A stretch of 64,000 bases of DNA from Methanolobus chelungpuianus. Lineage in GTDB: Archaea; Halobacteriota; Methanosarcinia; Methanosarcinales; Methanosarcinaceae. Location: NCBI RefSeq assembly GCF_024500045.1, contig NZ_JTEO01000004.1:558001-622000 (forward strand), given 5' to 3'. This document shows, one piece after another, positions 6,936-15,915 of the stretch. Positions within the stretch are counted from its first letter, which is position 1. Each line of letters opens with the position of its first letter. A program made the translations under genes and the position numbers. The notes below the pieces were generated by a model that saw nothing but the letters and a program-made list of their open reading frames with translations, did not search any database and was not told the origin of the DNA.

Positions 6936-8774
6936 TTAAAGATTATAATTGAGGTGATTCCCGGTCTGTATCCCTGCGCTATCCGAAGGTAACTTCCTGG
7001 CTCCTTTTTTATATGCTGCCGGTGCCCTGTATACAGGATCGTGGCACGCATACAGCTCCCTGAAAACCTCTCCTCCGTCCGGCCTGTACGAATGGATGTA
7101 CAATTTTTCGGAGGCTCTTGTCAGGGCCACATAAATGAGCTTCTTGTTATTGATACGGTCCACGTTGAGGAGGATACATACCTTGTTCTCCAGGCCTTTT
7201 GATGAGTGATAGGTGGTGATCAGCAGTTTATCATCGTCGAAGTGCTTCGATACCTTTGATATTTTCCTGATCTTCTCGTCCAGGCTGGCGTAAAGGAACT
7301 CATTGCCATCGTGGGAAGGACCCAGGATGAGGATATCCCCGGGGCAGTAGCCCTTTTCAAGGAGATCCAGGATGAGCTTGTTAATCTGCTTATAGTTGCC
7401 TGTGAAAAAGCTAAGCGAACTGTCAGTATCGAAACTGTGGCAGATGCCTTCGCGGCCTTCGTAGAACCTCTCTACTTCCTTTCGCAGCTCGCCGTCGGAC
7501 ATAAGGTAGTTCAGTGCCAGCGATATGTGGCAGCATCCTGAACGATAGGATGTCTTGAGAAGCTTGGACCTGCCACGTATGTTGATACCAAGGCTTTTCC
7601 AGCTGTTGTCCCTCTGGTTATAGATGCTCTGCAGGCGGTCTCCTGCAAGGAAGAGATTCTCGGTCAGCTCCCCGTTCCTGTCCGGATGCTTTTTACACAC
7701 CATGAGGCAGAGCTTTATCCAGGAGTCATGGAAGTCCTGGCACTCGTCTATCAGAATGGCATCGTAAACAGGAACGGCTTTGTCCATGGCCATGTAGGGG
7801 AGGGTGACGTCCCAGAACGTTTCTTCCCGGGTGCCCATTAAATCAACACCTGCTATCTCCAGTGCAAGGGTATGGAATGTGGAAACTTCTATATTCTCAT
7901 GCCTGATGCCCATGTACTGCAGATCCTCAGCCTTTGACAGCAGTTGCTGGCTGATCTTTTTCTCAAGGGACCTGTTATATGTCAGTATCCTGATCCTCCA
8001 TCCGGGATTCTCTCTTAGCAGGTGTATGGCCCTCGCAATGAGTATCACGGTCTTGCCGCTGCCCGGAACACCGGTGATCATATAGTGCCCGCTGGGAATC
8101 CTTCTTGCGAACTGCTCCTGTTCATGGTCAAGGGCAGCAATGACCTTGTTCCCTGCCGTGACCTTCCTGTTGAACTGCCATATTTCGGTCTGTATCCTTT
8201 TTATCTGTAGCTCAGGGAACAGTTTTCCTTTTATCGTGGAGATAGTGTCACTGTCAAGAAAAGCAGTCTCGCTCCCGAACAGGGTACTGGCAGACAGTGA
8301 ATCCAACTGGTCCCCGCAGATGCATTCGGTGGCCGGCTGGCAGAGCACATCCTTTAAAGTCTCCATTTCAGATGTGCCTACATTTGTGAATATCATCTTT
8401 GAGTAAAGCCTGAACCTGAGCTCCTTTTTTGAGTTAAGCAGGAATTCCTCTTTTTTCAGGAGAGTTTTCGTAGCATTATAGTACTGCCTGGCATGATGAA
8501 CAGGATTGTGCAGTTCCTTGCCGCTGATATCTGTGACGTTAACAGGGTCAATGCTCCTTATATACGAGAGCGACCAGTCCCTGACATCTATTATGCAAAC
8601 ACCCTTATATGGATCGATGAGAATGAAATCAGGGTTATATGACATCACCAGCGGCTGCACATACAGGTAAGTATCATAGTCCCTTGCACTGTATATCCGT
8701 TTGAGCCTGGCGAGGACCTTGATTTCCCCGGCGTTCAGCTCAGGCACATCAGGCGGCATCAGTTTTAACGGCAT
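6936..8774 (-). CDS. NERD-domain SF1 (UvrD/Rep-like) helicase
   Basis: The 612-aa product combines an N-terminal NERD-like nuclease-related domain (about residues 15-130; YNPDFILIDPYKGVCIIDVR has the characteristic D...D pattern) with a superfamily 1 helicase. Walker A is GVPGSGKTVILIARA at about 230-245. Walker B is AILIDECQDFHDSW. Further SF1 motifs are FLAGDRLQSIYNQRD, LLKTSYRSG, ITTYHSSKGLENKVCILLNV and VALTRASEKLYIHSY. Such proteins act on DNA ends or stalled intermediates in repair, and NERD helicases are also seen in defence settings. It is slightly short for UvrD because the 1B/2B insertions are reduced. Upstream intergenic DNA is AT-rich and carries a promoter; downstream is the GNAT gene. 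Confidence 0.9.
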   Translation of the reverse strand: MPLKLMPPDVPELNAGEIKVLARLKRIYSARDYDTYLYVQPLVMSYNPDFILIDPYKGVCIIDVRDWSLSYIRSIDPVNVTDISGKELHNPVHHARQYYNATKTLLKKEEFLLNSKKELRFRLYSKMIFTNVGTSEMETLKDVLCQPATECICGDQLDSLSASTLFGSETAFLDSDTISTIKGKLFPELQIKRIQTEIWQFNRKVTAGNKVIAALDHEQEQFARRIPSGHYMITGVPGSGKTVILIARAIHLLRENPGWRIRILTYNRSLEKKISQQLLSKAEDLQYMGIRHENIEVSTFHTLALEIAGVDLMGTREETFWDVTLPYMAMDKAVPVYDAILIDECQDFHDSWIKLCLMVCKKHPDRNGELTENLFLAGDRLQSIYNQRDNSWKSLGINIRGRSKLLKTSYRSGCCHISLALNYLMSDGELRKEVERFYEGREGICHSFDTDSSLSFFTGNYKQINKLILDLLEKGYCPGDILILGPSHDGNEFLYASLDEKIRKISKVSKHFDDDKLLITTYHSSKGLENKVCILLNVDRINNKKLIYVALTRASEKLYIHSYRPDGGEVFRELYACHDPVYRAPAAYKKGARKLPSDSAGIQTGNHLNYNL

Positions 8775-9060
8775 TTGTGAAGTCCTCGGATCCTGTCAGG
8801 GTTCCGAATCAATAGGTTGGAAGGTCATACAAAGGATGTGGGCAACACAATATGTATGAACATAAAAATATAATATCTAATAGTATAAAAAGTTGATTTT
8901 CCGATGATTACTGCATTCATCCAGCATAATATTGTATTCTAATACTTTCACCATGCTTTCCTGAAGTTTATATGTATGGACCTGCGTTTACACAACCGCA
9001 ACATTACCTCCTGAACATCCTCAGGACGATGGATGCCTGCCACCGATAGGAGAGCTTTCA

Positions 9061-9282
9061 ATGGATAGCACAGCATATATCAGGTTCAATGCTATTTTTA
9101 AAACCGCATGTAGATGTCAGCCCTCCCGGGCGGAAGAGACTGAAGTTTTGTCCGCCACTGAAAAGATAAGGCACCTGACTCTGCGGATGCACGGGATTAT
9201 TAACATGCAGGCCGGGAAAGGGAACTGTGGGTATATTGAGCACTGCGATCCCAGCTCTTGCCAGGGCATGGAATATGTCTGA
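9061..9282 (+). CDS. possible small Cys-containing protein, 73 aa
   Basis: The frame from ATG 9061 to TGA 9282 has a good upstream site (GGAGAG at about 9049-9054) and a box-A-like TTTATATGTA at about 8969-8978. The product contains four Cys (TACRCQ; GNCG; HCDPSSCQG) and Arg/His-rich segments, with no membrane helix. I do not recognise a family, and the opposite strand also has open frames, so coding is possible but not certain. Between 8775 and 9060 I see only AT-rich promoter sequence serving the helicase leftward and this frame rightward. Confidence 0.35.
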   Translation: MDSTAYIRFNAIFKTACRCQPSRAEETEVLSATEKIRHLTLRMHGIINMQAGKGNCGYIEHCDPSSCQGMEYV

Positions 9283-9387
9283 TAATATTCCTGGCGTTCC
9301 GTCTGATATAAGGTCCGGATATCATGCCTGATAGGTCCGATAGCATGTCTGCTACTCGGCGAACCCACCCGGGATATGATAAATGCT

Positions 9388-9903
9388 TTACTTCCCCTGC
9401 TTTTTCATCTGTTCCACTTTCCTGTAGATGAACCTTATCAGTTCCTCAAAGCTTGTGATCTGCTGCTGGTAGTTCTCAAAAATGGCCAGCCTTTTCTGTT
9501 CCTCTTCCGTAGAGGCTTCTTTCCTGTACCTGTCAATGAGGGGGGATATCTTCTTTCTGGCAATGTCGAGCTCTGCCTCATACCCGTTCTTTATCTGCAG
9601 GGTAAATGCGTCAAGGAGGTTCTTTTCCATCCGGAAGTACACTTTGCGGGACCCGGGCTTCTGTATCCTTTTTATACCCCAGAAAGCCTCTATGTTCTTC
9701 ATTTTCAGGCTGATGGATGCCAGGCTATAGCCGGTCCTTCCGGCAATCTCTTCCATGCTTATATCACAAGGCTCGAAGTTGAGTATCGACAATATCCTGG
9801 CTGTGAGCTCATCAACCCCATATCCCCTGAATATCTCGATACCTGTCTCATATATCTGTGATTCTATATCGTTCATGTTCTCACTGTTATGTATTAAATT
9901 CAT
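9388..9903 (-). CDS. GbsR/MarR-type transcriptional regulator
   Basis: The product (171 aa from ATG 9903; 162 aa if ATG 9876 is used) is a winged-helix regulator of the GbsR class. It starts MNDIESQIYETGIEIFRGYG, followed by the helix-turn-helix DISMEEIAGRTGYSLASISL and the wing RIQKPGSRKVYFRME, then a C-terminal helical dimerisation region (NGYEAELDIARKKISPLIDR). GbsR-like proteins repress or sense small cationic solutes in bacteria; several methanogens have similar regulators. The gene follows an SMR exporter on the same strand with about 31 bases between, so it probably regulates that exporter or is co-regulated with it. The frame is open to TTG 9930, a less likely start. Confidence 0.85.
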   Translation of the reverse strand: MNLIHNSENMNDIESQIYETGIEIFRGYGVDELTARILSILNFEPCDISMEEIAGRTGYSLASISLKMKNIEAFWGIKRIQKPGSRKVYFRMEKNLLDAFTLQIKNGYEAELDIARKKISPLIDRYRKEASTEEEQKRLAIFENYQQQITSFEELIRFIYRKVEQMKKQGK

Positions 9904-9934
9904 GGCAGTTCTGCCGGCGGTCCAAGGCAAGGGC

Positions 9935-10255
9935 TCAGTTGACTGAGAGCACCTTCAGTCCTATGATCCCTGCAGCTATCATCACGATGCACAGGATGCG
10001 CAGCATGTTTGCGGACTCATTGAAAAGCAGTATCCCGAGTATAGTCGTACCCATTATACCAATCCCGGTCCAGACTGCGTATCCGGTACCTATGGGCAGC
10101 ACCCGCAGTGACCTTTCCAGCAGGAGCATGCTGATGACCAGGCACGTGAGCATAAAGGCCGTCGGGTAGAGCTTGCTCATCCCTTCACTGTATTTCATGC
10201 CAACAGCCCAGCCTGTCTCAAACATGCCTGCAATTATAAGATATACCCATTCCAT
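9935..10255 (-). CDS. SMR-family exporter, SugE/Gdx-like
   Basis: This is a 106-aa four-helix small multidrug resistance protein. The start is ATG 10255 because TCAGGTG lies six bases before it; a GTG three codons upstream lacks a site. The helix-1 glutamate is in IAGMFETGWAVGMKYSEGMS, and LPIGTGYAVWTGIGIMGTTI is very like the SugE/Gdx guanidinium exporter subgroup rather than EmrE. In that subgroup a dimer exchanges guanidinium for protons across the cytoplasmic membrane. The GbsR-type gene follows it in the same direction. The substrate assignment is inferred from motif resemblance. No guanidine riboswitch was recognised upstream; a box-A-like TTTTAATATT lies at about 10284-10293. Confidence 0.9.
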   Translation of the reverse strand: MEWVYLIIAGMFETGWAVGMKYSEGMSKLYPTAFMLTCLVISMLLLERSLRVLPIGTGYAVWTGIGIMGTTILGILLFNESANMLRILCIVMIAAGIIGLKVLSVN

Positions 10256-10364
10256 TGTATGCACCTGATTTTACTATTTTTAATCAATATTAAAAGCTAA
10301 AACAAAAGATCATATTTATTCCTTGTGCTCCTGAAAGGGGAAGAAGGAGCAAAGCCGTGGATGC

Positions 10365-11741
10365 TTATTCTTTGTCTTCAAGCCCACTCATAAACACTTC
10401 AGGCTGCCTCTGCTCCTCAATGACTTCACTTATATCAGAGACCTCCCTCCGGGCTGACATCTCCCCGAACCTGTTGGCAAGCCGGTAGGATATGTCGGAA
10501 AGATAAGCGGTTCCCCATGTAGCTGCGAAGACAGCTCCCAACAGGTCGAAGGACAGGTCTCTCATCGTATCATTGATCCCATGCTGCGCAAGGATCGCCT
10601 TGTACCCGAACTCTGCTGTGAGTTCGTCTGTCAGGAATTCCAGTATCTCCCACAGGACACCGGTCGCAAGCACGAAGAGAAGGATAAAAAAGAACATCAC
10701 CCTGGGAGGGATGTATATCTCGTCAGTATGGATATCGATAGCCCGGATAAGCACATATCCCGCTGCTGCTATAACGCTTGCAGAAAGGGTGTGGGTAAGA
10801 TTGTCCCAGCGTGCCACATTGTCATAGAACGCAAATGTCCCCAGCGCATCCATTAAAATTGCAAGGGTGATCCACATGGTGAGCCCGGCATCAAGAGCGA
10901 TGTTGTACCTGCGCGTGATAAGCGAAGGCACGAATGTGATCGCAAGGCCTGCTATCGCGTTCAGTGCGGTATGCAGGTCCCTTATCAGGATACTCACTAC
11001 AAGTAAAAGCAACAGTCCTCCCTGCATTATCCTTGTTGCAAGCATCTGTTTCTCCGTTGAAATACCCAGAAGTTTGCGGATAGGCATGGGTCTTTCGTGC
11101 AGGGGATACTCGTGTGTCCCTTCGGATGGACGGGAGGATGTGACTACACTTTTGAATGGCTCTGCTGAACTAAAATACCATCCGAAGACAACACCTGCCG
11201 CGATACCCGCAAGGGTAGCATATATGAACTCATGCATCACTATGGCATTGACAGCTTCCTGCGACCTGCCATCAAGGAGGAAAGCAGTGCCAAAATTGAT
11301 ATCAAGGAGCCAGTGCAGCAGGTGCCACAGGCCTGACATTGCAAGCGTGGTTATCACAACGAGGAGTACGGCGAACACGGAGTTCATGCGCACTGAGGTG
11401 AACCAGTTGATCTCTGCCGCCAGCAGCAGTGCAATGGTGGCCACAGAGAAATAGATCGGTATGCTCGTAAGGAAGAAATGGTACGCTGTCGTGCTCCCTA
11501 CGATCGGCATTATCGCTAATATGATGAAGTACCATGAAGGCATGACAGAAGGCTTGCGCATCAATAGCGCCGGAGCTATTATAATTAAGATAAGGGCTGC
11601 TATAAGTACGGACCATGTGAGCCTGCCGTCCACCAGGTTCACCACACCCAGCATCATGAGCAGTGTTATCATTGCCCAGCTGATGAATGCATTAAGGGGA
11701 GTATCTTTAAGGATCTTACTGAGCCTGTCTGTCCGTTGCAT
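10365..11741 (-). CDS. polytopic membrane protein, C-terminal half YjdF/DUF2238-like
   Basis: The 458-aa protein has about eleven hydrophobic segments and a short soluble loop near residues 205-235. The first half contains AEINWFTSVRMNSVFAVLL and HLLHWLLDINFGTAFLLDGR. The second half has FAFYDNVARWDNLTHTLSAS, GVLWEILEFLTDEL and NDTMRDLSFDLLGAVFAATW, an order of D-x-x-x-H, W-E-I-x-E and D-T-x-x-D residues like the DUF2238 (YjdF) membrane family. A tail of about 45 residues is hydrophilic and acidic. Its function is unknown; the conserved polar residues in helices suggest a ligand or metal site. It is read in the same direction as the antiporter upstream (gap 78 bases) and may share its transcript. 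Confidence 0.75.
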   Translation of the reverse strand: MQRTDRLSKILKDTPLNAFISWAMITLLMMLGVVNLVDGRLTWSVLIAALILIIIAPALLMRKPSVMPSWYFIILAIMPIVGSTTAYHFFLTSIPIYFSVATIALLLAAEINWFTSVRMNSVFAVLLVVITTLAMSGLWHLLHWLLDINFGTAFLLDGRSQEAVNAIVMHEFIYATLAGIAAGVVFGWYFSSAEPFKSVVTSSRPSEGTHEYPLHERPMPIRKLLGISTEKQMLATRIMQGGLLLLLVVSILIRDLHTALNAIAGLAITFVPSLITRRYNIALDAGLTMWITLAILMDALGTFAFYDNVARWDNLTHTLSASVIAAAGYVLIRAIDIHTDEIYIPPRVMFFFILLFVLATGVLWEILEFLTDELTAEFGYKAILAQHGINDTMRDLSFDLLGAVFAATWGTAYLSDISYRLANRFGEMSARREVSDISEVIEEQRQPEVFMSGLEDKE

Positions 11742-11819
11742 AGTATACTATTATAGGGCGTTTCATATCATTAAGCATTCTATAATATGAAGAAATCCTT
11801 CAAAAAATCCCGGGCCACA

Positions 11820-13856
11820 TTATTCGATGCCAAAGTATTCCAGGTCATCCACTCTTTCTTCCGTGGACAGGTAGGCTATGAGCAGATTGCCTTCAAAGAA
11901 AGCAGAGATGCGCTTTGGAAGGGTCTGAAGCACGGGATGCCATCCGGGAGTATCCCTCCGGGCGTTGGCACTTATGATCAGGTCATTCCGGGACCAGTCC
12001 CATGAATGCAGCATGTTGATAAGATCGCTCCAGCTGTCCTTGCTTTCAAACCTTATAGAAAGGTCAGGGACTATTTTCCTGAATATTGCCTTATATACAG
12101 CGGGATCATCCCCTACCACCAGTGCTCTTAGCTGTGCGGACGTGCCTTCGGATATGCTTCCCGCCAGCTCCACAAACGGGTACAGGCCCCTGTTGTGATC
12201 GACACCGGGAGGTATTATAAGGGTAATCTCTTTTGTATTGCACAAAGGCTTCCTTATCATCGAGACCAGTACAAGCTTCTCTGTCCCCCTGAGGAGCTGG
12301 TCGATGATGGAACCTATTACACTCTCTCTGGGAGAATGAACACCGTCCCAGCCTATCACAATAATGGATATCCTGTTATCGAGGACAGCCTTCATTATAC
12401 CGGAAGCGATGTTATAGTTGAGCCGCACATGTGTGTTTACCGGCACCTCGGCACATGCGGCGTAGGCTGTCATCTCATTAAGCATCTTTTCTGCCTCTGC
12501 GACCTTTTTCTCAGAATTACCGCCATCATGCTTGACAACGGAGAGTACATGCAGGGGCTCATCGGATCTCCTGTCCCTTATCATCAGGGCCAGGTCAAGC
12601 AGGAATTGCTTATACGCAGAATGGATCGAAAATGATACCAGTACGCGGGGAGATCTTTCGACCGGGCTGATACTTGCCTGTTCTGCAAGGGACACTCTTT
12701 TCCCGTATCGTTCAACGATATGCGGACTTATGATGCCTATGACAAGTATCATCATTACGACGGCATTGATCATGCTCTGCTCAAAGAAGCCGGCCTCATA
12801 ACCTATGAGTACAATTGCAAGGGCTGCGGCCGCCTGACCCACCGACAGGCCGAACATGCTCATCACCTGGTCTTTTCCATACCCATAGGCCCAGCCTGTC
12901 ATCCATGCTGCTGCCAGTTTTGTGACAAGCACCAGGATCACAAGCCACAGTGCCAGAGTGAGCTGCTGGCCTCCTTCTGTGAATGCTCGGATATTGACCA
13001 GCATGCCTACCGACAGCAGGAAGAAAGGTATGAAAAGTGCATTCCCAACAAACTCTATCCTGTTCATCAGCGGGCTGCTGTTTGGTATCAGGCGGTTAAG
13101 AAGAAGTCCTGCAAGGAATGCACCTATGATTGGCTCCACACCTGCAATTTCGGCAAAGTATGCTGTTACAAAGGTAACAGCCATAACGAAAATGAACTCA
13201 AAGTAACTTTCCTCGGTAAGCTTGCTGAAGAACCACCTGGAAATGCGTGGCACTATGATCCAGGTCCCCGCAAAGAATAAAAGAAGCCCGACACCCAGCC
13301 TCATCCAGAAGAACATGTCCAGGCTGCCTTCCGTGGAAGACAGCACCACAGCAAGAACCATGAGGGCCAGGGTGTCAGTAAGTATCGTACCGCCTACAGC
13401 AGCGGTAACTGCTTCATTGTTGACTATGCCAAGCCTCCTGATGACAGGATAGGCAAGCAGGGTGTGGGACGCAAAGATGGAAGCAAAGAGCAGGGAGGCA
13501 GGCAGGGAAAGGCCCAGGATGTAATATCCGGCAGCAGTGCCTGCTATCTGGGGTATTATGAACGATATGGCACCGAAGACCAGGCTTCTGTCGATCTTCT
13601 CGATGAAGTTGTTGATATTGATCTCAAGCCCGGCTATGAACATCAGGTAAACGAGACCTATTTCCCCGAGGAGTATGATAGTATCATTGCGGTCAAGTAT
13701 ATGCAGTGCATTGGGACCGATGAGTGCACCGACTATGATAATTCCTATGATCCCGGGCAGCCTGCAAAGCTTGAGAAGAAGAGGAGCAACCAGGAAAACC
13801 AGCATCGACAGCGCGAATATGAGTATGGGGTCGTTTACAGGTATTTCCGGGAGCAT
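11820..13856 (-). CDS. CPA2-type cation/proton antiporter with USP-like C-terminus
   Basis: This 678-aa protein has twelve to thirteen membrane helices in residues 1-395, typical of the monovalent cation:proton antiporter-2 family: LCRLPGIIGIIIVGALIGPN, GLVYLMFIAGLEININNFIE, SIFASHTLLAYPVIRRLGIV, EPIIGAFLAGLLLNRLIPNS and LFIPFFLLSVGMLVNIRAF. The last 270 residues are cytosolic and look like two universal-stress-protein folds: SPRVLVSFSIHSAYKQFLLD with IIVIGWDGVHSPRESVIGSI, then ITLIIPPGVDHNRGLYPFVE. USP domains are known to sense nucleotides and regulate such antiporters. The likely role is Na+ or K+/H+ exchange for pH and salt balance. A GTG or the ATG at 13856 begins the frame. It is divergent from the 14-kb region. 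Confidence 0.9.
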   Translation of the reverse strand: MLPEIPVNDPILIFALSMLVFLVAPLLLKLCRLPGIIGIIIVGALIGPNALHILDRNDTIILLGEIGLVYLMFIAGLEININNFIEKIDRSLVFGAISFIIPQIAGTAAGYYILGLSLPASLLFASIFASHTLLAYPVIRRLGIVNNEAVTAAVGGTILTDTLALMVLAVVLSSTEGSLDMFFWMRLGVGLLLFFAGTWIIVPRISRWFFSKLTEESYFEFIFVMAVTFVTAYFAEIAGVEPIIGAFLAGLLLNRLIPNSSPLMNRIEFVGNALFIPFFLLSVGMLVNIRAFTEGGQQLTLALWLVILVLVTKLAAAWMTGWAYGYGKDQVMSMFGLSVGQAAAALAIVLIGYEAGFFEQSMINAVVMMILVIGIISPHIVERYGKRVSLAEQASISPVERSPRVLVSFSIHSAYKQFLLDLALMIRDRRSDEPLHVLSVVKHDGGNSEKKVAEAEKMLNEMTAYAACAEVPVNTHVRLNYNIASGIMKAVLDNRISIIVIGWDGVHSPRESVIGSIIDQLLRGTEKLVLVSMIRKPLCNTKEITLIIPPGVDHNRGLYPFVELAGSISEGTSAQLRALVVGDDPAVYKAIFRKIVPDLSIRFESKDSWSDLINMLHSWDWSRNDLIISANARRDTPGWHPVLQTLPKRISAFFEGNLLIAYLSTEERVDDLEYFGIE

Positions 13857-14052
13857 ATCTATCTGGTAGTGTTTGATGAACCACAGTGGACGGGTTAAAT
13901 TTCTAACTGCACAGAACTTTCATGCAGAAACGTGCGTGACAAGGAATTACCTATATCTCAGATACGCTTTCAGTGTAATGCATGTTATAAAAGGGTAGTG
14001 ATTATATCCTGCTACATTGTGCCTTTACTTTAAAAAGAGTATTTTCCGGTAG

Positions 14053-14213
14053 TACAAACCCCTCAAAGTCCCAAAATCCCCAAAGAACCGGCTTTCCTAT
14101 GGTGGCTCACCAGGTAGCGAGCATCTTTGAGAAGCCGGTGAGGCCCTCAGGAGAGGATCAAGCGCTCCCCGCAAGCGTCTTAGTTTCCTTTTCGGTTTCA
14201 ACAGTGCTTTTTT
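14053..14213 (+). ncRNA. candidate structured RNA
   Basis: This stretch between the antiporter and a GNAT gene has no coding frame but has RNA-like structure. A box-A-like TTTAAAAAG at 14028-14036 would start transcripts near 14053-14060. ACCGGCTT at 14087-14094 pairs with AAGCCGGT at 14132-14139; inside it GGTG-GCT-CACC forms a small hairpin at about 14101-14111. CCTC at 14145-14148 pairs with GAGG at 14153-14156 around AGGA. A weaker CGCT/AGCG pair follows at about 14163-14177. T-rich runs at about 14188-14192 and 14208-14213 could end it. It does not match 7S RNA, RNase P RNA or a riboswitch that I know. It could also be a 5' leader of the gene at 14322. Confidence 0.35.
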
Positions 14214-14321
14214 AGAAATTGTCCATACCGTAAAGGCTTTAAATTAAAAGGCACATAACATCTTTAACGGCGTTAACACGTCTTTAGGTTGGGGTTTCTA
14301 AACTATATTCTTAATGTGGGT

Positions 14322-14981
14322 ATGACAATATCGGCAGTTATGAAAAATCTCATATGGAAGGTCCATATGTATATGAGGCAATCATTAACAGCTTCCAAGC
14401 TAATGGTTGGCAGTCTTATCACCCGGCACTGGGTCAGGATAACAGACAAAAATGTCACCAACGTTAGTGGGGAAATGCTAAACGAAGTTCTGAGACTTTA
14501 CAATGAGAATTTCACGGAGATCAATGAAAAAAGATTCACGAAATACACCCGTTTTTTCAAAAAAACTACCTATGTATATACTGAAAATAATGAAGTAAAA
14601 GGATATTGCCTGTACTATATCAAGCCATCCTTGTCCATTGAAGGATTTCAGAAAACAGCCACACTCTATTCGTTCACTGTTGACAGCAGGTGCAGGGGAC
14701 AGGGCATAGGTGCCAAGCTTCTTCAGAAAAGTCTGCTCGAGATGCGGCTGAACTCCATCACCAGTGCTAGGTTATATGTTGCAACGGACAACACTGCCGC
14801 AATAAACCTGTACAGGAAAGTGGGATTTGCAGTAAGGAGAGAAGTAATGGATATATGCGGTCCCGGAAAAGAGTGCTATGAAATGGAGATCATCCTTGAT
14901 GACAGATTCAGATGCGACGATGAATACCAAAAGAACATATTCCCGGATCCCCAATTGATAACCCTTCTGATGAATAGATGA
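14322..14981 (+). CDS. GNAT N-acetyltransferase (RimI-like)
   Basis: The product (219 aa from ATG 14322; the frame extends to TTG 14289) has a C-terminal GNAT domain: TTYVYTENNEVKGYCLYYIK, then TLYSFTVDSRCRGQGIGAKL with the acetyl-CoA R-G-Q-G-I-G loop, then ARLYVATDNTAAINLYRKVG and FAVRREVMDICGPGKECYEM, the usual RimI-type ending. The first 50 residues are extra to the domain and poorly conserved in composition, so a later start (ATG 14340) is also possible. The enzyme should acetylate an amine or protein N-terminus in the cytosol; the target is not known. Codon use is slightly more AT-rich than neighbours. It has no operon partner; the 5' region carries the candidate RNA. Confidence 0.85.
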   Translation: MTISAVMKNLIWKVHMYMRQSLTASKLMVGSLITRHWVRITDKNVTNVSGEMLNEVLRLYNENFTEINEKRFTKYTRFFKKTTYVYTENNEVKGYCLYYIKPSLSIEGFQKTATLYSFTVDSRCRGQGIGAKLLQKSLLEMRLNSITSARLYVATDNTAAINLYRKVGFAVRREVMDICGPGKECYEMEIILDDRFRCDDEYQKNIFPDPQLITLLMNR

Positions 14982-15169
14982 ACATGTCCCTTATCATTCC
15001 TGTGAGATATAGATTCTCAGAACCGCCAGTGTGAGCAGTATCAGTCCCACTGACACGCAATTGCCTTCTTTTGATATTGCCGCCCGATAATCCCGGATCC
15101 ATACATCGATATGATTGTCATCTTCATAAATAAGCGAGCCCAAGCATCTGAGACAGCACCGCATAAGGA

Positions 15170-15799
15170 TTAAATTTCCAGCGACTCCATGAGTGCATAG
15201 TAGTACTGTGCTTCATGCGTGATATACAACCAGTACCATGCATCGAGAGTCCCGGAAGAAAACACACCAAGTTCCCTCAGCACTTCGCGGGCAAAGTCAA
15301 CGGGAGCGATACCTGTTGCGGTTATAAGCCTGCCGTGTGTGACCGCAGTTTTATGGATGTAGAATGCCTCCCCTTTGTAGGTGGGGATGACCGCCTTAAG
15401 ATAGCCCAGATCGTTGCTGGTGTGAGGCCTGCTGTCGAGCATCCCTGCTTTTGCAAGTCCCGCTGTTGCGCCGCAGATGGCCGCCACAAGAACACCTGTG
15501 TTCATGAACTCCTTTGCCTTTTCCATCATGGGCATGTGAATGTCATCAAGCCAGGTGTCGCCTCCCGGGAGTATGAGCACACCCGCATCGACGGCAGCGC
15601 ACTCTTCAAGGCTTACGTCCGGTAATATACGCACTCCACCCATGGTGACAACAGGCTCTTTGGTGAGTCCCACTGTCCTTAAGATGTACCTTTCAGCATC
15701 CTTCCTGAAATAACGGCCTGAGTTCAGTTCAGCTGTAAGGAACCCCGGCTCCCAGTCGGCCATGGTGTCGAACACATAGAGATAGGCAATTCTGGTCAT
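15170..15799 (-). CDS. DJ-1/PfpI-like class I glutamine amidotransferase fold protein
   Basis: The 209-aa product starts MTRIAYLYVFDTMADWEPGF and carries the nucleophile elbow VLVAAICGATAGLAKAGML, where Cys at about position 110 is the presumed catalytic residue; the preceding DAGVLILPGGDTWLDD is the usual glycine-rich loop. The acidic residue equivalent to PfpI Glu12 could be Glu17 in DWEPG. The type resembles YdeA/AraC-associated DJ-1 domains that stand alone, with unknown substrate. It ends LMESLEI. It is transcribed leftward from an AT-rich region shared with the small membrane protein gene. The span 14982-15169 downstream holds no gene that I can support. Confidence 0.88.
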   Translation of the reverse strand: MTRIAYLYVFDTMADWEPGFLTAELNSGRYFRKDAERYILRTVGLTKEPVVTMGGVRILPDVSLEECAAVDAGVLILPGGDTWLDDIHMPMMEKAKEFMNTGVLVAAICGATAGLAKAGMLDSRPHTSNDLGYLKAVIPTYKGEAFYIHKTAVTHGRLITATGIAPVDFAREVLRELGVFSSGTLDAWYWLYITHEAQYYYALMESLEI

Positions 15800-15915
15800 G
15801 AAAACATCCTCAAACTTATAATCATAAGATAGGTGGACTGACTATTAAACTTTCCAGTCTTGGAAGAAAAGCATAAAAGATATAGGATCCAATTCTATCT
15901 AAAAAGGTGAAAAAC

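Noticed and set aside
9376-9861. Plus-strand frame of 161 codons
   Set aside because: Antisense to the GbsR-type regulator with its helix-turn-helix; shadow.
9935-10320. Guanidine riboswitch upstream of the SMR exporter
   Set aside because: The leader before 10255 is short and AT-rich and shows none of the expected conserved hairpin loops.
12720-13280. Plus-strand frame of 186 codons within the antiporter
   Set aside because: Antisense to membrane helices of the antiporter and lacking a start site; shadow.
14053-14213. SRP 7S RNA or RNase P RNA
   Set aside because: Too short and without the conserved loops of either; kept only as an unassigned candidate RNA.
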